Shown in pieces: positions 1 through 9,863 of a DNA stretch of 64,000 nucleotides. Each line of letters begins with the position of its first letter. Positions within the stretch are counted from its first letter, which is position 1. The notes under the pieces are model-generated. The model saw nothing but the letters and a program-made list of their open reading frames with translations. It did not search any database and was not told the DNA's origin. Source of the DNA: Chloroflexi bacterium AL-N1 (GTDB lineage: Bacteria; Chloroflexota; Chloroflexia; Chloroflexales; Roseiflexaceae); NCBI GenBank assembly GCA_013122435.1, contig WYDT01000030.1, forward strand, positions 19,466 through 83,465, read 5' to 3'. The translations under genes were made by a program, and so were the position numbers.

Positions 1-107
1 TAGAGCATGTAAAAGTAATTATTTTTGTGACAAAAATATTTCATGCAAACATAATAGAAAATAGAATTAAAGGCATAATTTATCAAAAAAATATCACGAG
101 TGTGTTA

Positions 108-113
108 TATAAT
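108..113 (+). promoter_or_regulatory. Candidate -10 box for the lipoprotein gene
   Basis: TATAAT lies 64 bases before the start codon at 177, in a very AT-rich stretch. No convincing -35 box is visible at the usual spacing, so this is a weak prediction. Confidence 0.35.
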
Positions 114-176
114 ACATTACAACTTTTGAATATGTAAGTTGTATATTCTGTTAATTATGAAACAAAGGAGTTAAAT

Positions 177-599
177 ATGCGCTTATGTGCTTTTTTCTGT
201 ACTCTATGGCTATTATTTGTTATTGTTGCATGTACTCCCTCGGGCAACGCCCAGAAGACTCCGAATAATGCCTCTTTCATATCGGTAACAGCAGTCATTT
301 CTGACAAAGACGATGAACAAGACACAGCTGATAGAGCCAACTTCAACGACAACTGCGATGAAATACATCCTGAGGCACAACGTATTGCTGAAGACTATGA
401 TGCCGCGCCTGAAGAAGTAATGGAATGGTTTTGCACAGGCATTGGTTTTGGCGAAATAAAGCAAGCCTATCGTATACACACAGAAACCGACACATCTGTT
501 GAGGATATCTTAGCCCTCTTCGATGATGGCATGGAGTGGGGCACCATTCGGGCGCAACTTGGTGCAGCCCCTGGTGACGAAACAGACGGGGAAGAATAA
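177..599 (+). CDS. Small exported lipoprotein, function unknown
   Basis: This 140-residue protein starts at an ATG with a good ribosome site (AAAGGAG at 164-170). Residues 1-19 form a lipoprotein signal peptide ending in a VIVAC lipobox, so Cys19 should be lipidated and the protein anchored outside the membrane. A linker rich in Asp, Glu and Asn follows. The C-terminal half (about residues 60-130) contains WFCTGIGFGEIKQAY, then a GMEWGTIRAQL segment. This two-part pattern recurs in small exported proteins of Chloroflexota; I infer the relation from memory of the pattern and know of no assigned function. The gene stands alone, with no co-directional neighbour closer than 150 bases. Confidence 0.8.
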   Translation: MRLCAFFCTLWLLFVIVACTPSGNAQKTPNNASFISVTAVISDKDDEQDTADRANFNDNCDEIHPEAQRIAEDYDAAPEEVMEWFCTGIGFGEIKQAYRIHTETDTSVEDILALFDDGMEWGTIRAQLGAAPGDETDGEE

Positions 600-748
600 G
601 CTACACCACAGCCCATGTGTTTCATTTTGAATTTATTTGAAATGAACACCATCTTGCGTTACACTATATACATACATAAGCTATGGTTTATGTGGGCGAT
701 CTATGGGTTGTCCGATATTTTCTTACACATATCAAGGTGATACGACAC

Positions 749-1621
749 ATGAGCGATCAACAACTCTGTATTATGATGGTCCATGCCCATCCTGATGATG
801 AATGTCTTTCTACTGGAGGCACGCTTGCACGGTATAGCGCCGAGGGGATTCGTACGGTTTTGATTACGGCAACCGGCGGTGAAGAGGGCGAAATTGTGGT
901 CCCAGAGATGGATACTCCCGAAAATCATGCCCGACTCAGTGAAATTCGTGATGTTGAACTGGCCCAGGCTGTGGAAGCGCTTGGTGTTAGTGTGCATGAA
1001 CGATTTGGCTATCGTGACTCAGGGATGGATGGTACCGATGCGAATAATCATCCTGACAGCTTTCATATGGCCAACAAAGATGAGGCAACCAAGCGGCTGG
1101 TTGCGCTGATCAGACACTATCGGCCTCAGATACTGGTGAGTTACGATGAGCGTGGTGGTTATGGGCATCCTGACCACATTGCTTGCCATCAGATTACCGT
1201 CGCAGCATTCGATGACGCAGGAGACGCAGAACGCTACCCGGATGCAGGTGCTCCCTGGACGCCGCAAAAACTCTATTACACTGCCTTCCCACGTACCGCT
1301 GTCTATAAAGCATGGACTATTATGCGTGAACGTGGTATGCCGACACCGCTTGACGACCCTGAGTTTGATGTAAGTCGTTTCACGGTTGACGATGAACGTG
1401 TGACGACAGTCGTTCCTATTCACGGCTATTTACCGCAGAAGCGTGCTGCCATTGATGCACACGTGACACAGATTCGCAAGGACAGCCCATTTTTGAGTAT
1501 GCCTGAGGATGTGGCTGACGATCTGTTTGGTATCGAGCACTTTATCCGGGTTGGTTCGCGTGTCGCTGTGCCAGCCACAAATGGTCAACCCGAAGACGAT
1601 CTCTTCGCAGGACTACGCTAG
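749..1621 (+). CDS. PIG-L (LmbE-like) zinc-dependent deacetylase
   Basis: The 290-residue protein carries the PIG-L hallmark AHPDDE near the N terminus, where the His and Asp residues bind zinc, followed by GGTLARY. The second metal and catalytic region is GHPDHIACHQ near residue 145. The family removes N-acetyl groups from amino sugars or hydrolyses amide bonds; MshB (mycothiol biosynthesis) and Mca (mycothiol conjugate amidase) are the best known members. Substrate cannot be told here, and no other mycothiol gene is in view. A longer open frame begins at 683. I chose 749 because AAGGTGA lies about 9 bases before it and the MSDQQLCIMMV start fits the family. A strong hairpin follows the stop. 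Confidence 0.88.
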   Translation: MSDQQLCIMMVHAHPDDECLSTGGTLARYSAEGIRTVLITATGGEEGEIVVPEMDTPENHARLSEIRDVELAQAVEALGVSVHERFGYRDSGMDGTDANNHPDSFHMANKDEATKRLVALIRHYRPQILVSYDERGGYGHPDHIACHQITVAAFDDAGDAERYPDAGAPWTPQKLYYTAFPRTAVYKAWTIMRERGMPTPLDDPEFDVSRFTVDDERVTTVVPIHGYLPQKRAAIDAHVTQIRKDSPFLSMPEDVADDLFGIEHFIRVGSRVAVPATNGQPEDDLFAGLR

Positions 1622-1629
1622 CAGGCGTA

Positions 1630-1652
1630 AGGGCGACCACCAGGGTCGCCCT
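1630..1652. terminator. Hairpin between convergent genes
   Basis: AGGGCGACC (1630-1638) is perfectly complementary to GGTCGCCCT (1644-1652), with a 5-base loop. It lies between two convergent genes. There is no clear T-run, so it may end transcription weakly in either direction or act as an RNA-stabilising hairpin. Confidence 0.55.
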
Positions 1653-1711
1653 ACTTGTCTATCTGTGCCAGTGATCCTTACGATCACCCTTGTATTTACT
1701 AACAACGAATG

Positions 1712-2587
1712 CTACACATCCATCTCCAGAGCAAGATTACTGCGCTTGCGCTGATCTTCTGGCTTCACGCGTTGTACGTTCCAGGCCAGACCAGTGGCCT
1801 CCAACGCACGGATGATATACGCTGAAGTGTCAATCTGCCACCAGCGTAAACCGTGGAAGGCGGAACGTGGGAAGGCGTGGTGATTGTTGTGCCAGCCTTC
1901 GCCAAATGCCAGCAGTCCCACAATCCAGTTGTTGCGACTGACATCTCGTGTTTTGTAGGGTCGGTTGCCAAATATGTGACAGATTGAGTTGACGCTCCAG
2001 GTAATGTGGTGTGTTAGGAAGATGCGGACCAATCCACCCCAGAGCAAACCAGTCCAGCCACCAATCATAAATGGTAGTACAAACGTCAGTATGACCCAGA
2101 CCCACCATGTCTTATTGACAAACACATTCACCGGATCTTTGGTCAACCATGCGCCGTACTTGTCTGGGCTCGCCGCATGATCAAACAGCCAACCAACATG
2201 AGAGTGCCAGAGTCCTTTCATTGGACTATGCGGATCGCCTTCTTGATCAGAGTGTGCATGGTGCTCGATGTGGGTGGAGGCCCAGGTGATCGGTGGGCCT
2301 TCCAGCGCCATCGCCCCCATGATCAGGAATGCACCCTTGATGGGCTTATGGGTCTCGAAACTCCGATGTGTTAATAATCGATGATATCCAACGGTAATTC
2401 CTAATCCCGTAATCATATACAGTATAATCATCAGCGCGATATCAGACCAGCTCACATAGCGCTGCCACAACAATGTAATTGCATAAATGGTCGCGATAAA
2501 AGGAACTACCACAACAGTTAGAACAGCGATCTTCTCGCCTATCGATTTGCTTGGGGCCGATTCTACTTGTAGTTTCGCCTGTGCCAT
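1712..2587 (-). CDS. Membrane fatty acid (acyl-CoA) desaturase
   Basis: The 291-residue integral membrane protein has all three histidine boxes of the delta-9 type desaturases: HRLLTH (about residue 70), HIEHHAH (about 106) and HNNHHAF (about 234). These bind the di-iron centre that inserts a double bond into a long-chain acyl group using O2. Hydrophobic segments near residues 25-65 and 160-190 fit the usual four-helix topology. Length and box spacing match bacterial acyl-CoA desaturases. The start at 2587 (MAQAKLQVES) gives a short cytosolic N terminus. It is transcribed alone and convergent with the PIG-L gene. An O2-dependent enzyme suggests an aerobic or facultative host. Confidence 0.93.
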   Translation of the reverse strand: MAQAKLQVESAPSKSIGEKIAVLTVVVVPFIATIYAITLLWQRYVSWSDIALMIILYMITGLGITVGYHRLLTHRSFETHKPIKGAFLIMGAMALEGPPITWASTHIEHHAHSDQEGDPHSPMKGLWHSHVGWLFDHAASPDKYGAWLTKDPVNVFVNKTWWVWVILTFVLPFMIGGWTGLLWGGLVRIFLTHHITWSVNSICHIFGNRPYKTRDVSRNNWIVGLLAFGEGWHNNHHAFPRSAFHGLRWWQIDTSAYIIRALEATGLAWNVQRVKPEDQRKRSNLALEMDV

Positions 2588-2906
2588 AATGTCCTCGTTA
2601 TCAATATTAATTGCCCACAGAGTATGTTGGCTTGATCAAAATACATACATGTCCACTTCTAGTGTACAAGAGAGCCCTCGCTTAAAGAAGTGCAGGCAGT
2701 CTAGTCGTAAGACACAACCCATCGAGCCCAAGAGGGGCGTGATCGGTCTGAAGACCTATGACTGGAGACATAGATGAGATTACAACCATATACTGATAGT
2801 AAAGATTTATCCTCTGGGAATGGTCGTTTCTTTCTCCTTTTTACATGGAACATTGTTACAATGCGAACAAAGAATTATCATCCAGCTGCGAGGAGGGCTA
2901 ACTGCG
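2588..2906. other. Intergenic region between divergent genes
   Basis: This stretch of about 320 bases separates the divergent desaturase and radical SAM genes and should hold both promoters. I see no supported gene, no clear operator and no RNA structure in it. An open frame entering it from 2820 is only an upstream extension of the radical SAM gene. Confidence 0.5.
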
Positions 2907-4010
2907 ATGACACATACAACACATGCGGGATCAAAGATGCGCCATAAACCGCGTGATTATGCTCAGACACCACTCAACATCTATTGGGAAATGACACAAG
3001 CCTGTGCGTTGGCATGCCGGCATTGTCGGGCCGAAGCCATGCCCCAACCACATCCGTGGCAACTCTCCCACGAAGAGGGTGTGAGTCTGATACACCAGAT
3101 CCTTGAATTTGGTGATCCACTCCCACAGTTAATTCTGACTGGTGGTGATCCTCTTTCGCGGCCTGATCTCTTTGAACTCATTGACATAGCAACCGATCTG
3201 GGCATTAGTGTCTCAATTACTCCCAGTGCCACACCGACTCTGACATACGAAACGATGGTACGCCTCAAAGAACATGGTGTGCAGGGTCTTGGTTTGAGTT
3301 TGGATGGCCCCAATGCGAAGAACCACGATGCCATTCGTGGCATTGATGGTTGTTTTGATCTAACCATGCAAGCCATTCGTTGGGCAGGTGAACTGGATTT
3401 GCCGTTACAAATTAATACGTTGGTTGCGGCTGAAACGGCTGTTGATTTACCAGCAACCTATGAATTGCTCAAACAACATAAGGTGATGCGCTGGGGGCTC
3501 TTTTTCCTTATCTCTGTGGGGCGTGGGCGGGTGCTTCAGCCACTTTCCCCCGAAGCCAGTGAAGACCTCATGCATTGGGTATATGACACGGCCAAAGATG
3601 CACCATTCGTTGTTGCAACGACTGAAGCACCGTCATATCGACGGGTCGCGCTCGACCGCATGCGGGACGAAGGTATGACACCTGAGCAGATTCGACGTTC
3701 ACCAGCGTATCGTGGCTTTAACATTCGCGATGGCAATGGCATTATGTTTATCTCAAATACCGGTGATATCTGTCCTGCGGGTTTCTTGCCCCTCACCGCT
3801 GGTAATGTCCGCAAAGATAGGGTTACCGATGTGTATCGCAACTCGGCGGTATTTAGGAGTCTCCACAATCCTAACGAATTCAAGGGTAAGTGTGGTGTTT
3901 GTGAACATCGCGTTATTTGTGGTGGATCGCGATCTCGGGCCTTTACGTCAACGGGCGATTCGCTTGAGAGTGACCCCCTGTGTTCATATGAACCGCAAAG
4001 GAATATCTAA
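2907..4010 (+). CDS. Radical SAM/SPASM domain enzyme
   Basis: The 367-residue protein has the radical SAM cluster motif CALACRHC near residue 33, which holds the 4Fe-4S cluster that splits S-adenosylmethionine, followed by an LTGGDPL strand (the GGE-type SAM-binding motif). The C-terminal SPASM-like part has DICPAGF and then CGVCEHRVICGG with a last Cys near the end, the ligands of auxiliary Fe-S clusters. Overall it resembles the heme-biosynthesis-like subgroup related to AhbD/NirJ (the TIGR04053 type), but no heme gene lies nearby, so the substrate is unknown. I chose 2907 rather than 2820 because GAGGAGGG precedes it at good spacing. A strong terminator follows at 4051. Confidence 0.88.
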   Translation: MTHTTHAGSKMRHKPRDYAQTPLNIYWEMTQACALACRHCRAEAMPQPHPWQLSHEEGVSLIHQILEFGDPLPQLILTGGDPLSRPDLFELIDIATDLGISVSITPSATPTLTYETMVRLKEHGVQGLGLSLDGPNAKNHDAIRGIDGCFDLTMQAIRWAGELDLPLQINTLVAAETAVDLPATYELLKQHKVMRWGLFFLISVGRGRVLQPLSPEASEDLMHWVYDTAKDAPFVVATTEAPSYRRVALDRMRDEGMTPEQIRRSPAYRGFNIRDGNGIMFISNTGDICPAGFLPLTAGNVRKDRVTDVYRNSAVFRSLHNPNEFKGKCGVCEHRVICGGSRSRAFTSTGDSLESDPLCSYEPQRNI

Positions 4011-4050
4011 GCTGGATGTATTTAGGCGACATGCATAGTCTTGGTACTGC

Positions 4051-4079
4051 AACGGGCAATTACATGTTGATTGCCCGTT
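4051..4079 (+). terminator. Terminator after the radical SAM gene
   Basis: AACGGGCAAT (4051-4060) pairs perfectly with ATTGCCCGTT (4070-4079) around a 9-base loop, 40 bases past the stop codon. The T-run is short. Confidence 0.65.
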
Positions 4080-4234
4080 TGCTATGTAAGATGCTTCTCA
4101 AAAGCTCCCACAGGAGAGTCGATGTCCTCGCGACTGCTCCATTGTTTTACTTTTGTTTCACGATAATGTTACGGTGAATAAATATAATGAGGTTGTGATT
4201 TTGTTTAAATTTATCCACAGAAAGGATGGAAAGC

Positions 4235-5446
4235 ATGCACAACCTTGTTCGTTGCAGTATCGCTGCTGCTCTCGCCATGGTTGTTTCAACTGCATCTGTC
4301 AGTGCTGAAACGCCACATCCAACATTTACTGATGAGACAGAACAGTATGCCAAAGATATGAATGTTTCTTTAGGTGAAGCGGCATATCGTTTAGATTTGC
4401 AGACAGGTATTGGTAAATTAAACGCTGAACTAGAAACAAACGAAGCTGATACATTTGCAGGCTTATGGATTGAACACGAACCAGAGTATCACATCGTTGT
4501 ACAATTCACCAAGAATGGTGAACAAACTATTCGGCCCTATATCGAGAATACTGCTCTTGCAGAGGTGGTTAAAGTACAAACTGCCGATATCACCTATCAA
4601 GATCTTGAAGCAACCCAGCTTGCCATCTTAGAAACATTTGATAAGCGTGGCATCGTAGCTGACTCAGATATTGACGTTAAGACTAGCCGAGTCCAGATGC
4701 TTGTCACAGAAGAAACTAGCAACAAAGCAATGGATGTAATGTCAGAAGCCAAAACCGATCTTATGGAAAAAAGTGCGGTTGCTACTGATCAGGTCGAAAT
4801 GACATCTGAGGCAGAGTTACTGGACACGGTTGATATTATTACTGTTGACACGTTAAGTGAACCTACCAATTATGCCTTTGGTGGTGCCAGTCTCACCGAT
4901 TGTACATCAGGCTTTGTTGTTCAGAATGCAAGTGGAGTCCGAGGCATTTCAACCGCAGGACATTGCCGAGATGACCAAGTGTATTTTAATCAAAATCTTC
5001 AATATGTAGCAGGCTCTGATAGTGGATCTGCGGATGCTCAGTGGCACTATGCGCCAAGTGGCTTCCTCACTGAGAGCTGGATCAATATCAGCAAGGGGTA
5101 TGATCAATGGGTCCGTATCCGTGGTGCCGTTTATCGTGATCAGCAAGCCATTGGTACTTATGTATGCAAATATGGTAAAACAACAGGTGTTACTTGTGGC
5201 ACTATTCAGGCCAAGAATGCCAAGCCAGGTTATATTAAGAATGGTCTCAACACTTTTATCCGGGTCAAAGCAACCGATCCAAGTGTTGTTATGACCGAGG
5301 GTGGTGATAGTGGTGGTCCATACTGGTCTGGAGAATTTGCATACGGTACACAAACAGGCAAAGGGTTCTTTTTCCCAGATGAAGCATTGTATATGGCTGT
5401 AGACTACTTTGGTGACATTGGCGTAAGTGTTGCCGTCGATCCATAA
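4235..5446 (+). CDS. Secreted S1 serine protease with pro-region (alpha-lytic protease/streptogrisin type)
   Basis: The 403-residue precursor has a signal peptide (about residues 1-25, ending VSA), a long pro-region (about 26-205) and a chymotrypsin-fold domain. The catalytic triad is visible: His in STAGHC, Asp in GSADAQW and Ser in GGDSGGPY. Paired cysteines (CTSG with GHC, and CKYG with TCGT) match the disulfides of the alpha-lytic protease group. Such enzymes are secreted, fold with the help of the pro-region and then cut it off. The mature start is probably near YAFGGASLTDC. I chose ATG 4235 over 4226 because the AAAGGA site abuts 4226 but stands 8-9 bases from 4235. It fits a lytic or scavenging lifestyle. 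Confidence 0.93.
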   Translation: MHNLVRCSIAAALAMVVSTASVSAETPHPTFTDETEQYAKDMNVSLGEAAYRLDLQTGIGKLNAELETNEADTFAGLWIEHEPEYHIVVQFTKNGEQTIRPYIENTALAEVVKVQTADITYQDLEATQLAILETFDKRGIVADSDIDVKTSRVQMLVTEETSNKAMDVMSEAKTDLMEKSAVATDQVEMTSEAELLDTVDIITVDTLSEPTNYAFGGASLTDCTSGFVVQNASGVRGISTAGHCRDDQVYFNQNLQYVAGSDSGSADAQWHYAPSGFLTESWINISKGYDQWVRIRGAVYRDQQAIGTYVCKYGKTTGVTCGTIQAKNAKPGYIKNGLNTFIRVKATDPSVVMTEGGDSGGPYWSGEFAYGTQTGKGFFFPDEALYMAVDYFGDIGVSVAVDP

Positions 5447-5454
5447 GCTGTAAC

Positions 5455-5487
5455 AAAACAGGTACCCTGTGATTGGGTACCTGTTTT
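5455..5487. terminator. Bidirectional terminator
   Basis: AAAACAGGTACCC (5455-5467) and GGGTACCTGTTTT (5475-5487) form a perfect 13-bp stem with a 7-base loop. The A-run and T-run at the ends let it stop both the protease gene (+) and sucB (-). Confidence 0.9.
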
Positions 5488-5508
5488 CGATCTTCACTCC
5501 AAAGAGGG

Positions 5509-6750
5509 CTAACCCTCCAACAAGAGGGTCTCAGGATCTTCCACTAACTCCTTGATCCGTACTAAGAAGCGCACCGACTCGCTGCCATCAATAATCCGAT
5601 GATCATAGGACAATGCCACATACATCATCGGGCGAATGACGACCTCGCCATTGATAGCCATGGGTCGTTCCTCAATCTTGTGCATGCCCAGAATACCAAC
5701 CTGTGGTGCATTCAAAATCGGTGTTGACATCAGGGAGCCAAACACGCCGCCATTGGTGATGGTAAACGTGCCGCCCTGCAATTCTGCCAGCCCCAGTGTA
5801 TTCTCACGGGCACGCTTGGCAAGTTCGGCGATACCCTGTTCAACCGCAGCAAAGTTCTTACTATCCGCATCGCGGAGCACTGGTACCACCAACCCCTCGT
5901 CGGTCGATACGGCGATACCAATGTCATAGTAATACTTAGTGACAACTTCATCGCCCTGGATTTCTGAGTTGACAATAGGATAGGCTTTAAGCGCACCAAC
6001 AACTGCTTTGGTGAAAAAGGACATAAAACCAAGCCCGATGCCATGGCGCTCTTTGAATGCATCGCGTCGTCGTTTACGCAGTTCCATCACCGCGCTCATG
6101 TCAATTTCGTTGAATGTGGTTAACATGGCTGCCGTTTGTTGAGCATCTACCAGGCGACGCGCGATCGTTTGTCGTCGACGCGACATGCGTATGCGCTCCT
6201 CTCGTCGATCAGTTGCTATGGCTAGCATGGGAAGTGTAGCCATACTTGGGGTAGGTGGTGGTGCCGCAGGCGGTGCAGTGGGAGCTGTCGTGGTTTGTTG
6301 CATTTGTGCAACCACATCATCCTTGGTGATACGACCACCGGGACCACTCCCTTGAATATCTTGCACATCGATGTTATTGTCTGCGGCCATACGCCGTGCG
6401 ACGGGTGTTGCTGCAGGGGCATTGTCGTGACCATTATCAGTCACTTTGGGTTCAGCCGCTGGTGCTTCCGATGGCTGGTCTGATGGTGTGGTGGTGCTTG
6501 TGGCAGCCGCAGTTCCTTCACCGACCATCCCAAGGACATCACCAATCGCCACATCACTGCCTTCCGCTTTATCGATCCGTTGCACCACTCCGGCCTGTTC
6601 CGCCATCACTTCCACATTAATTTTGTCGGTTTCCAATTCGACCAACGGTTCACCTTGCGACACGGTGTCACCGACCTGTTTGAGCCACTTGCTAACGGTT
6701 GCCTCAACAATCGACTCGCCAAGTGTCGGGACACGAATTTCTGAAGCCAT
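5509..6750 (-). CDS. sucB: 2-oxoglutarate dehydrogenase E2, dihydrolipoyl succinyltransferase
   Basis: The 413-residue protein has the full E2 layout. There is an N-terminal lipoyl domain with the lipoylated Lys in ETDKI (about residue 43), an Ala/Pro/Thr-rich linker, a peripheral-subunit-binding domain near 115-150 (VARRMAADNNIDV...GRITKDDV), a second linker and the catalytic domain (about 180-413). The active-site SYDHRIIDG with catalytic His and Asp lies near the C terminus. It transfers succinyl groups to CoA in the TCA cycle. It follows sucA after 37 bases, so the two form an operon. The E3 gene (lpdA) is not next to it. A strong bidirectional terminator follows. Confidence 0.95.
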   Translation of the reverse strand: MASEIRVPTLGESIVEATVSKWLKQVGDTVSQGEPLVELETDKINVEVMAEQAGVVQRIDKAEGSDVAIGDVLGMVGEGTAAATSTTTPSDQPSEAPAAEPKVTDNGHDNAPAATPVARRMAADNNIDVQDIQGSGPGGRITKDDVVAQMQQTTTAPTAPPAAPPPTPSMATLPMLAIATDRREERIRMSRRRQTIARRLVDAQQTAAMLTTFNEIDMSAVMELRKRRRDAFKERHGIGLGFMSFFTKAVVGALKAYPIVNSEIQGDEVVTKYYYDIGIAVSTDEGLVVPVLRDADSKNFAAVEQGIAELAKRARENTLGLAELQGGTFTITNGGVFGSLMSTPILNAPQVGILGMHKIEERPMAINGEVVIRPMMYVALSYDHRIIDGSESVRFLVRIKELVEDPETLLLEG

Positions 6751-6787
6751 GTACTAACTCCTATATCAGCATATCTGTTAGCTGTAT

Positions 6788-9628
6788 TTATGCAGAACCT
6801 AATTTCATTGTTGCGTGACCACTCACCGCTGCAATGCCCCATTCAGCATCGCCATTTAGTGCTATTTCAATAATACGCGCTTGCTCGACGGTATGCTCAG
6901 CCAACGATCCTTCAGCCGGGCTGGCATACTTCGCACGACCAGCATATCCCAATGGTAGGGGATGAATTAACCCGCGTAGTCGTGGGGCAATGTAGGTCCA
7001 CGCACCCATATTACGTGGTTCTTCCTGTAACCAGACGACCTCACGGAGCGATGGATAACAAGCAAAAAGATTCTGTAAGTCTATCGCAGGGAAAGGATAG
7101 AGTTGTTCAACCCGTGCAACCGCAATATGTTCCGTCTTTGCCAGATCCCGTTGTCCCATCAAATCAACATAGACCTTCCCGGTACACAACACAAGTCGTG
7201 AGATCGCGCCTACACGCTCTTGTGCATTCTGATCATCAATAACTGCCTGGAACTGTGCATGTGCCAGATCGGTGAGTGATGCTGCTGCACGAGGATGGCG
7301 CAAGAGGCTCTTGGGAGTCATCACGATCAAAGGTAGGGGGTCACGGGTCAACAGGGCTGCCTGGCGACGCAAAACGTGAAAATACTGGGCAGCGGTCGTG
7401 CAATTGACGATACGCATATTTTGTTGAGCTGCTAGTTGGAGAAATCGCTCAAGACGCGCGCTCGAATGCTCTGGCCCTTGCCCTTCATAGCCATGGGGCA
7501 ACAACAAGACCAGCGCAGGTTGTTGGCCCCACTTCGCCCGACCAGAAACAATAAACTGATCTACTATCACTTGTGCGCCATTGATAAAATCGCCAAATTG
7601 AGCTTCCCAGAGCACGAGTGCCCCCGGTGCGTGTGAGCTATAGCCATATTCAAAGCCCAGAGTTGCGTTTTCTGAAAGTGGGCTGTTGTGGATGGCAAAA
7701 GAGGCGCGTGCCTGTGGGAGTGCCTGATGAGGGGTAAAGCGCTCGCCGGTTTGCGAATCGTGTAATACCAGATGACGTTGGCTAAAGGTGCCGCGCTCGG
7801 AGTCCTGGCCTGTCAGACGGATTGGGACACCATCGGCCAGGATTGTGGCAAATGCAAGCGCCTCAGCATGGGCCCAATCAATGCCATTCTCTTGTTCAAG
7901 CGCCGCTACCCGTCGTTTGAGCTGTCGGTCAAGGCGTGCGTGTGGTGTGAAATGAGCTGGCCGATCAAGTAAAGCCTGATTGATCGTGATTAACTGATCG
8001 GCGGGTACGGATGTGTCAACGGTAATTTCTGCGCCTTTCTTCTTTGGTGGAATCCGATCTGCTTCAACATCTTCGCCCCGTTGCACCTCATCCCAGGCGC
8101 GTTGCAGTTTCTCCCAGGTGGCCTGCACCATACCATCAGCCTCACCGGATTTGATGATGCCTTGCTCTGCTAACTGCCGGGCCCATTGTGCACGAACCGT
8201 GGGGTGATCTGCAATTTGTTGATACATCAGTGGTTGGGTAAAGGCTGGTTCGTCACCTTCGTTGTGCCCCCAACGACGGTACCCCACAAGATCAATCAGG
8301 AAGTCCTTGCCAAACTGCTCCCGATAGGCGTGGGCCATACGAGCGACAGCAATACACGCTTCAACATCATCCGCATTGACATGCACAATCGGGATTTCAA
8401 ACCCTTTGGCGAGGTCACTGGCGTAGAGCGTTGAACGGGCATCGTTTGGCATTGTCGTAAAGCCGACCTGATTGTTAATAATAATATGGATGGTACCACC
8501 GGTATGATAGCCGTCCAGACCCGAGAGATTGAGTGTTTCAGCGACCACCCCCTGACCAGGGAATGCAGCATCACCATGCATAATAACCGCTAGTGATGCC
8601 AATGGGTCTTGCAGCGGTGGTCCGGCCACATCACGCTGTTCCTGGGCAGCGCGAGCACGCCCCTCAATAATCGGGTGGACAAATTCCAGGTGGCTTGGAT
8701 TTGGTGCCAATGTGATGGGCATCTGTTCGATCCCTGCATCGCGATAGGCCCGCCGTGCTCCCAGATGATATTTGACATCGCCCACCCAGCCCTTGGTCCC
8801 GCGTCCTTCGGGGAAGGCTACCTGGCCACGATTGGCAGCCTGAAATTGGGTCAGAATAGCACCATAGGGCTTACCCAGAATATGTGCAAGAACATTCAAA
8901 CGTCCACGATGGGCCATACCGATGACCACATCATGGGTTTTGACGCTGGCAGCATTACGGATGATGGAGTCGAGTATCGGCACCAGCATGTCACAGCCTT
9001 CAATGGAGAACCGCTTTTGGCCAGTAAAGGTCTGATGTAAGAAGCGCTCGAATACTTCGACTTCGGTCAGGCGTTCTAGTAACTCGCGTTTACGGTTGTT
9101 ATCAAAGCCCTGGAAAAAGCGTCGCTCTTCAATTACTTGTCGTATCCAGGACCGCTCCTCAAAAATCTGAATATGATCAGTCTCATATCCAATTGATCCA
9201 GAGTATGCCTGACGGAGTTTCTGTATGGCCTCCTGTGCGTGTTGTGATCCTTCGACCAGCGGCCCACGCACAATATCAGCAGGGAGTTTTGCCAGATCTG
9301 TCTCATCCACATTATGGATATCCGGGCGCAAGCCAAGATCGCCTGGTGGAGGGCTTCCGAGAGGGTCGATCCTGGCGTCTGTATGGCCAAGTTCACGAAT
9401 ATAGCGAATAAGACGGGCAGCTCTCACGATTTTATGCATATCAAGAGATGTGCCATTTGTTGAAGCGGATGGCACATTTTGCGTGATCGGTTGGTTATCG
9501 TCTGGTATCCATTGCTCAAAAATAGTACGGGTTGTTGCATCGACTGATTGCGGATCTTCACGATAACGTTCATATAATTCGAGGACATATCCAGCATTTG
9601 GGCCGTGAAATATGTTCAGATTCCCCAT
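6788..9628 (-). CDS. sucA: 2-oxoglutarate dehydrogenase E1 (thiamine-dependent decarboxylase)
   Basis: The 946-residue protein matches E1o of the homodimeric type in length and order. It has a short N-terminal E2-binding segment (FHGPNAGYVLELYERYREDP), then GMAHRGRLNVLAH, HGDAAFPGQGVV and the thiamine-diphosphate region GGTIHIIINNQVGF, and a transketolase-like C-terminal domain (GYSSHAPGALVLWEAQFGD). It decarboxylates 2-oxoglutarate and passes succinyl to the lipoyl group of SucB. It lacks the fused E2 domain of actinobacterial OdhA/Kgd. The start at 9628 (MGNLNIF) is supported by the conserved N-terminal motif. It is the first gene of the sucAB operon, so its promoter lies in 9629-9860. Confidence 0.96.
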   Translation of the reverse strand: MGNLNIFHGPNAGYVLELYERYREDPQSVDATTRTIFEQWIPDDNQPITQNVPSASTNGTSLDMHKIVRAARLIRYIRELGHTDARIDPLGSPPPGDLGLRPDIHNVDETDLAKLPADIVRGPLVEGSQHAQEAIQKLRQAYSGSIGYETDHIQIFEERSWIRQVIEERRFFQGFDNNRKRELLERLTEVEVFERFLHQTFTGQKRFSIEGCDMLVPILDSIIRNAASVKTHDVVIGMAHRGRLNVLAHILGKPYGAILTQFQAANRGQVAFPEGRGTKGWVGDVKYHLGARRAYRDAGIEQMPITLAPNPSHLEFVHPIIEGRARAAQEQRDVAGPPLQDPLASLAVIMHGDAAFPGQGVVAETLNLSGLDGYHTGGTIHIIINNQVGFTTMPNDARSTLYASDLAKGFEIPIVHVNADDVEACIAVARMAHAYREQFGKDFLIDLVGYRRWGHNEGDEPAFTQPLMYQQIADHPTVRAQWARQLAEQGIIKSGEADGMVQATWEKLQRAWDEVQRGEDVEADRIPPKKKGAEITVDTSVPADQLITINQALLDRPAHFTPHARLDRQLKRRVAALEQENGIDWAHAEALAFATILADGVPIRLTGQDSERGTFSQRHLVLHDSQTGERFTPHQALPQARASFAIHNSPLSENATLGFEYGYSSHAPGALVLWEAQFGDFINGAQVIVDQFIVSGRAKWGQQPALVLLLPHGYEGQGPEHSSARLERFLQLAAQQNMRIVNCTTAAQYFHVLRRQAALLTRDPLPLIVMTPKSLLRHPRAAASLTDLAHAQFQAVIDDQNAQERVGAISRLVLCTGKVYVDLMGQRDLAKTEHIAVARVEQLYPFPAIDLQNLFACYPSLREVVWLQEEPRNMGAWTYIAPRLRGLIHPLPLGYAGRAKYASPAEGSLAEHTVEQARIIEIALNGDAEWGIAAVSGHATMKLGSA

Positions 9629-9863
9629 AAGACTTCCTTAATTGTTGGTATCGTTGTCTCACAAGATAGACGCGCATCTATTATTGTACTACTAGCACGT
9701 ATATCTTGCCACTGAAACACCGTCCATGTAACTACAAAGGTATCACGAATTTGGTTTCACCATATTGAACTGCACGATTGTACATAATCGTGGTACACTA
9801 CACCCATATGTTACGTATAATTTGTGTAGTAACAGCAACTGATATCATACACCAAAGGTGACC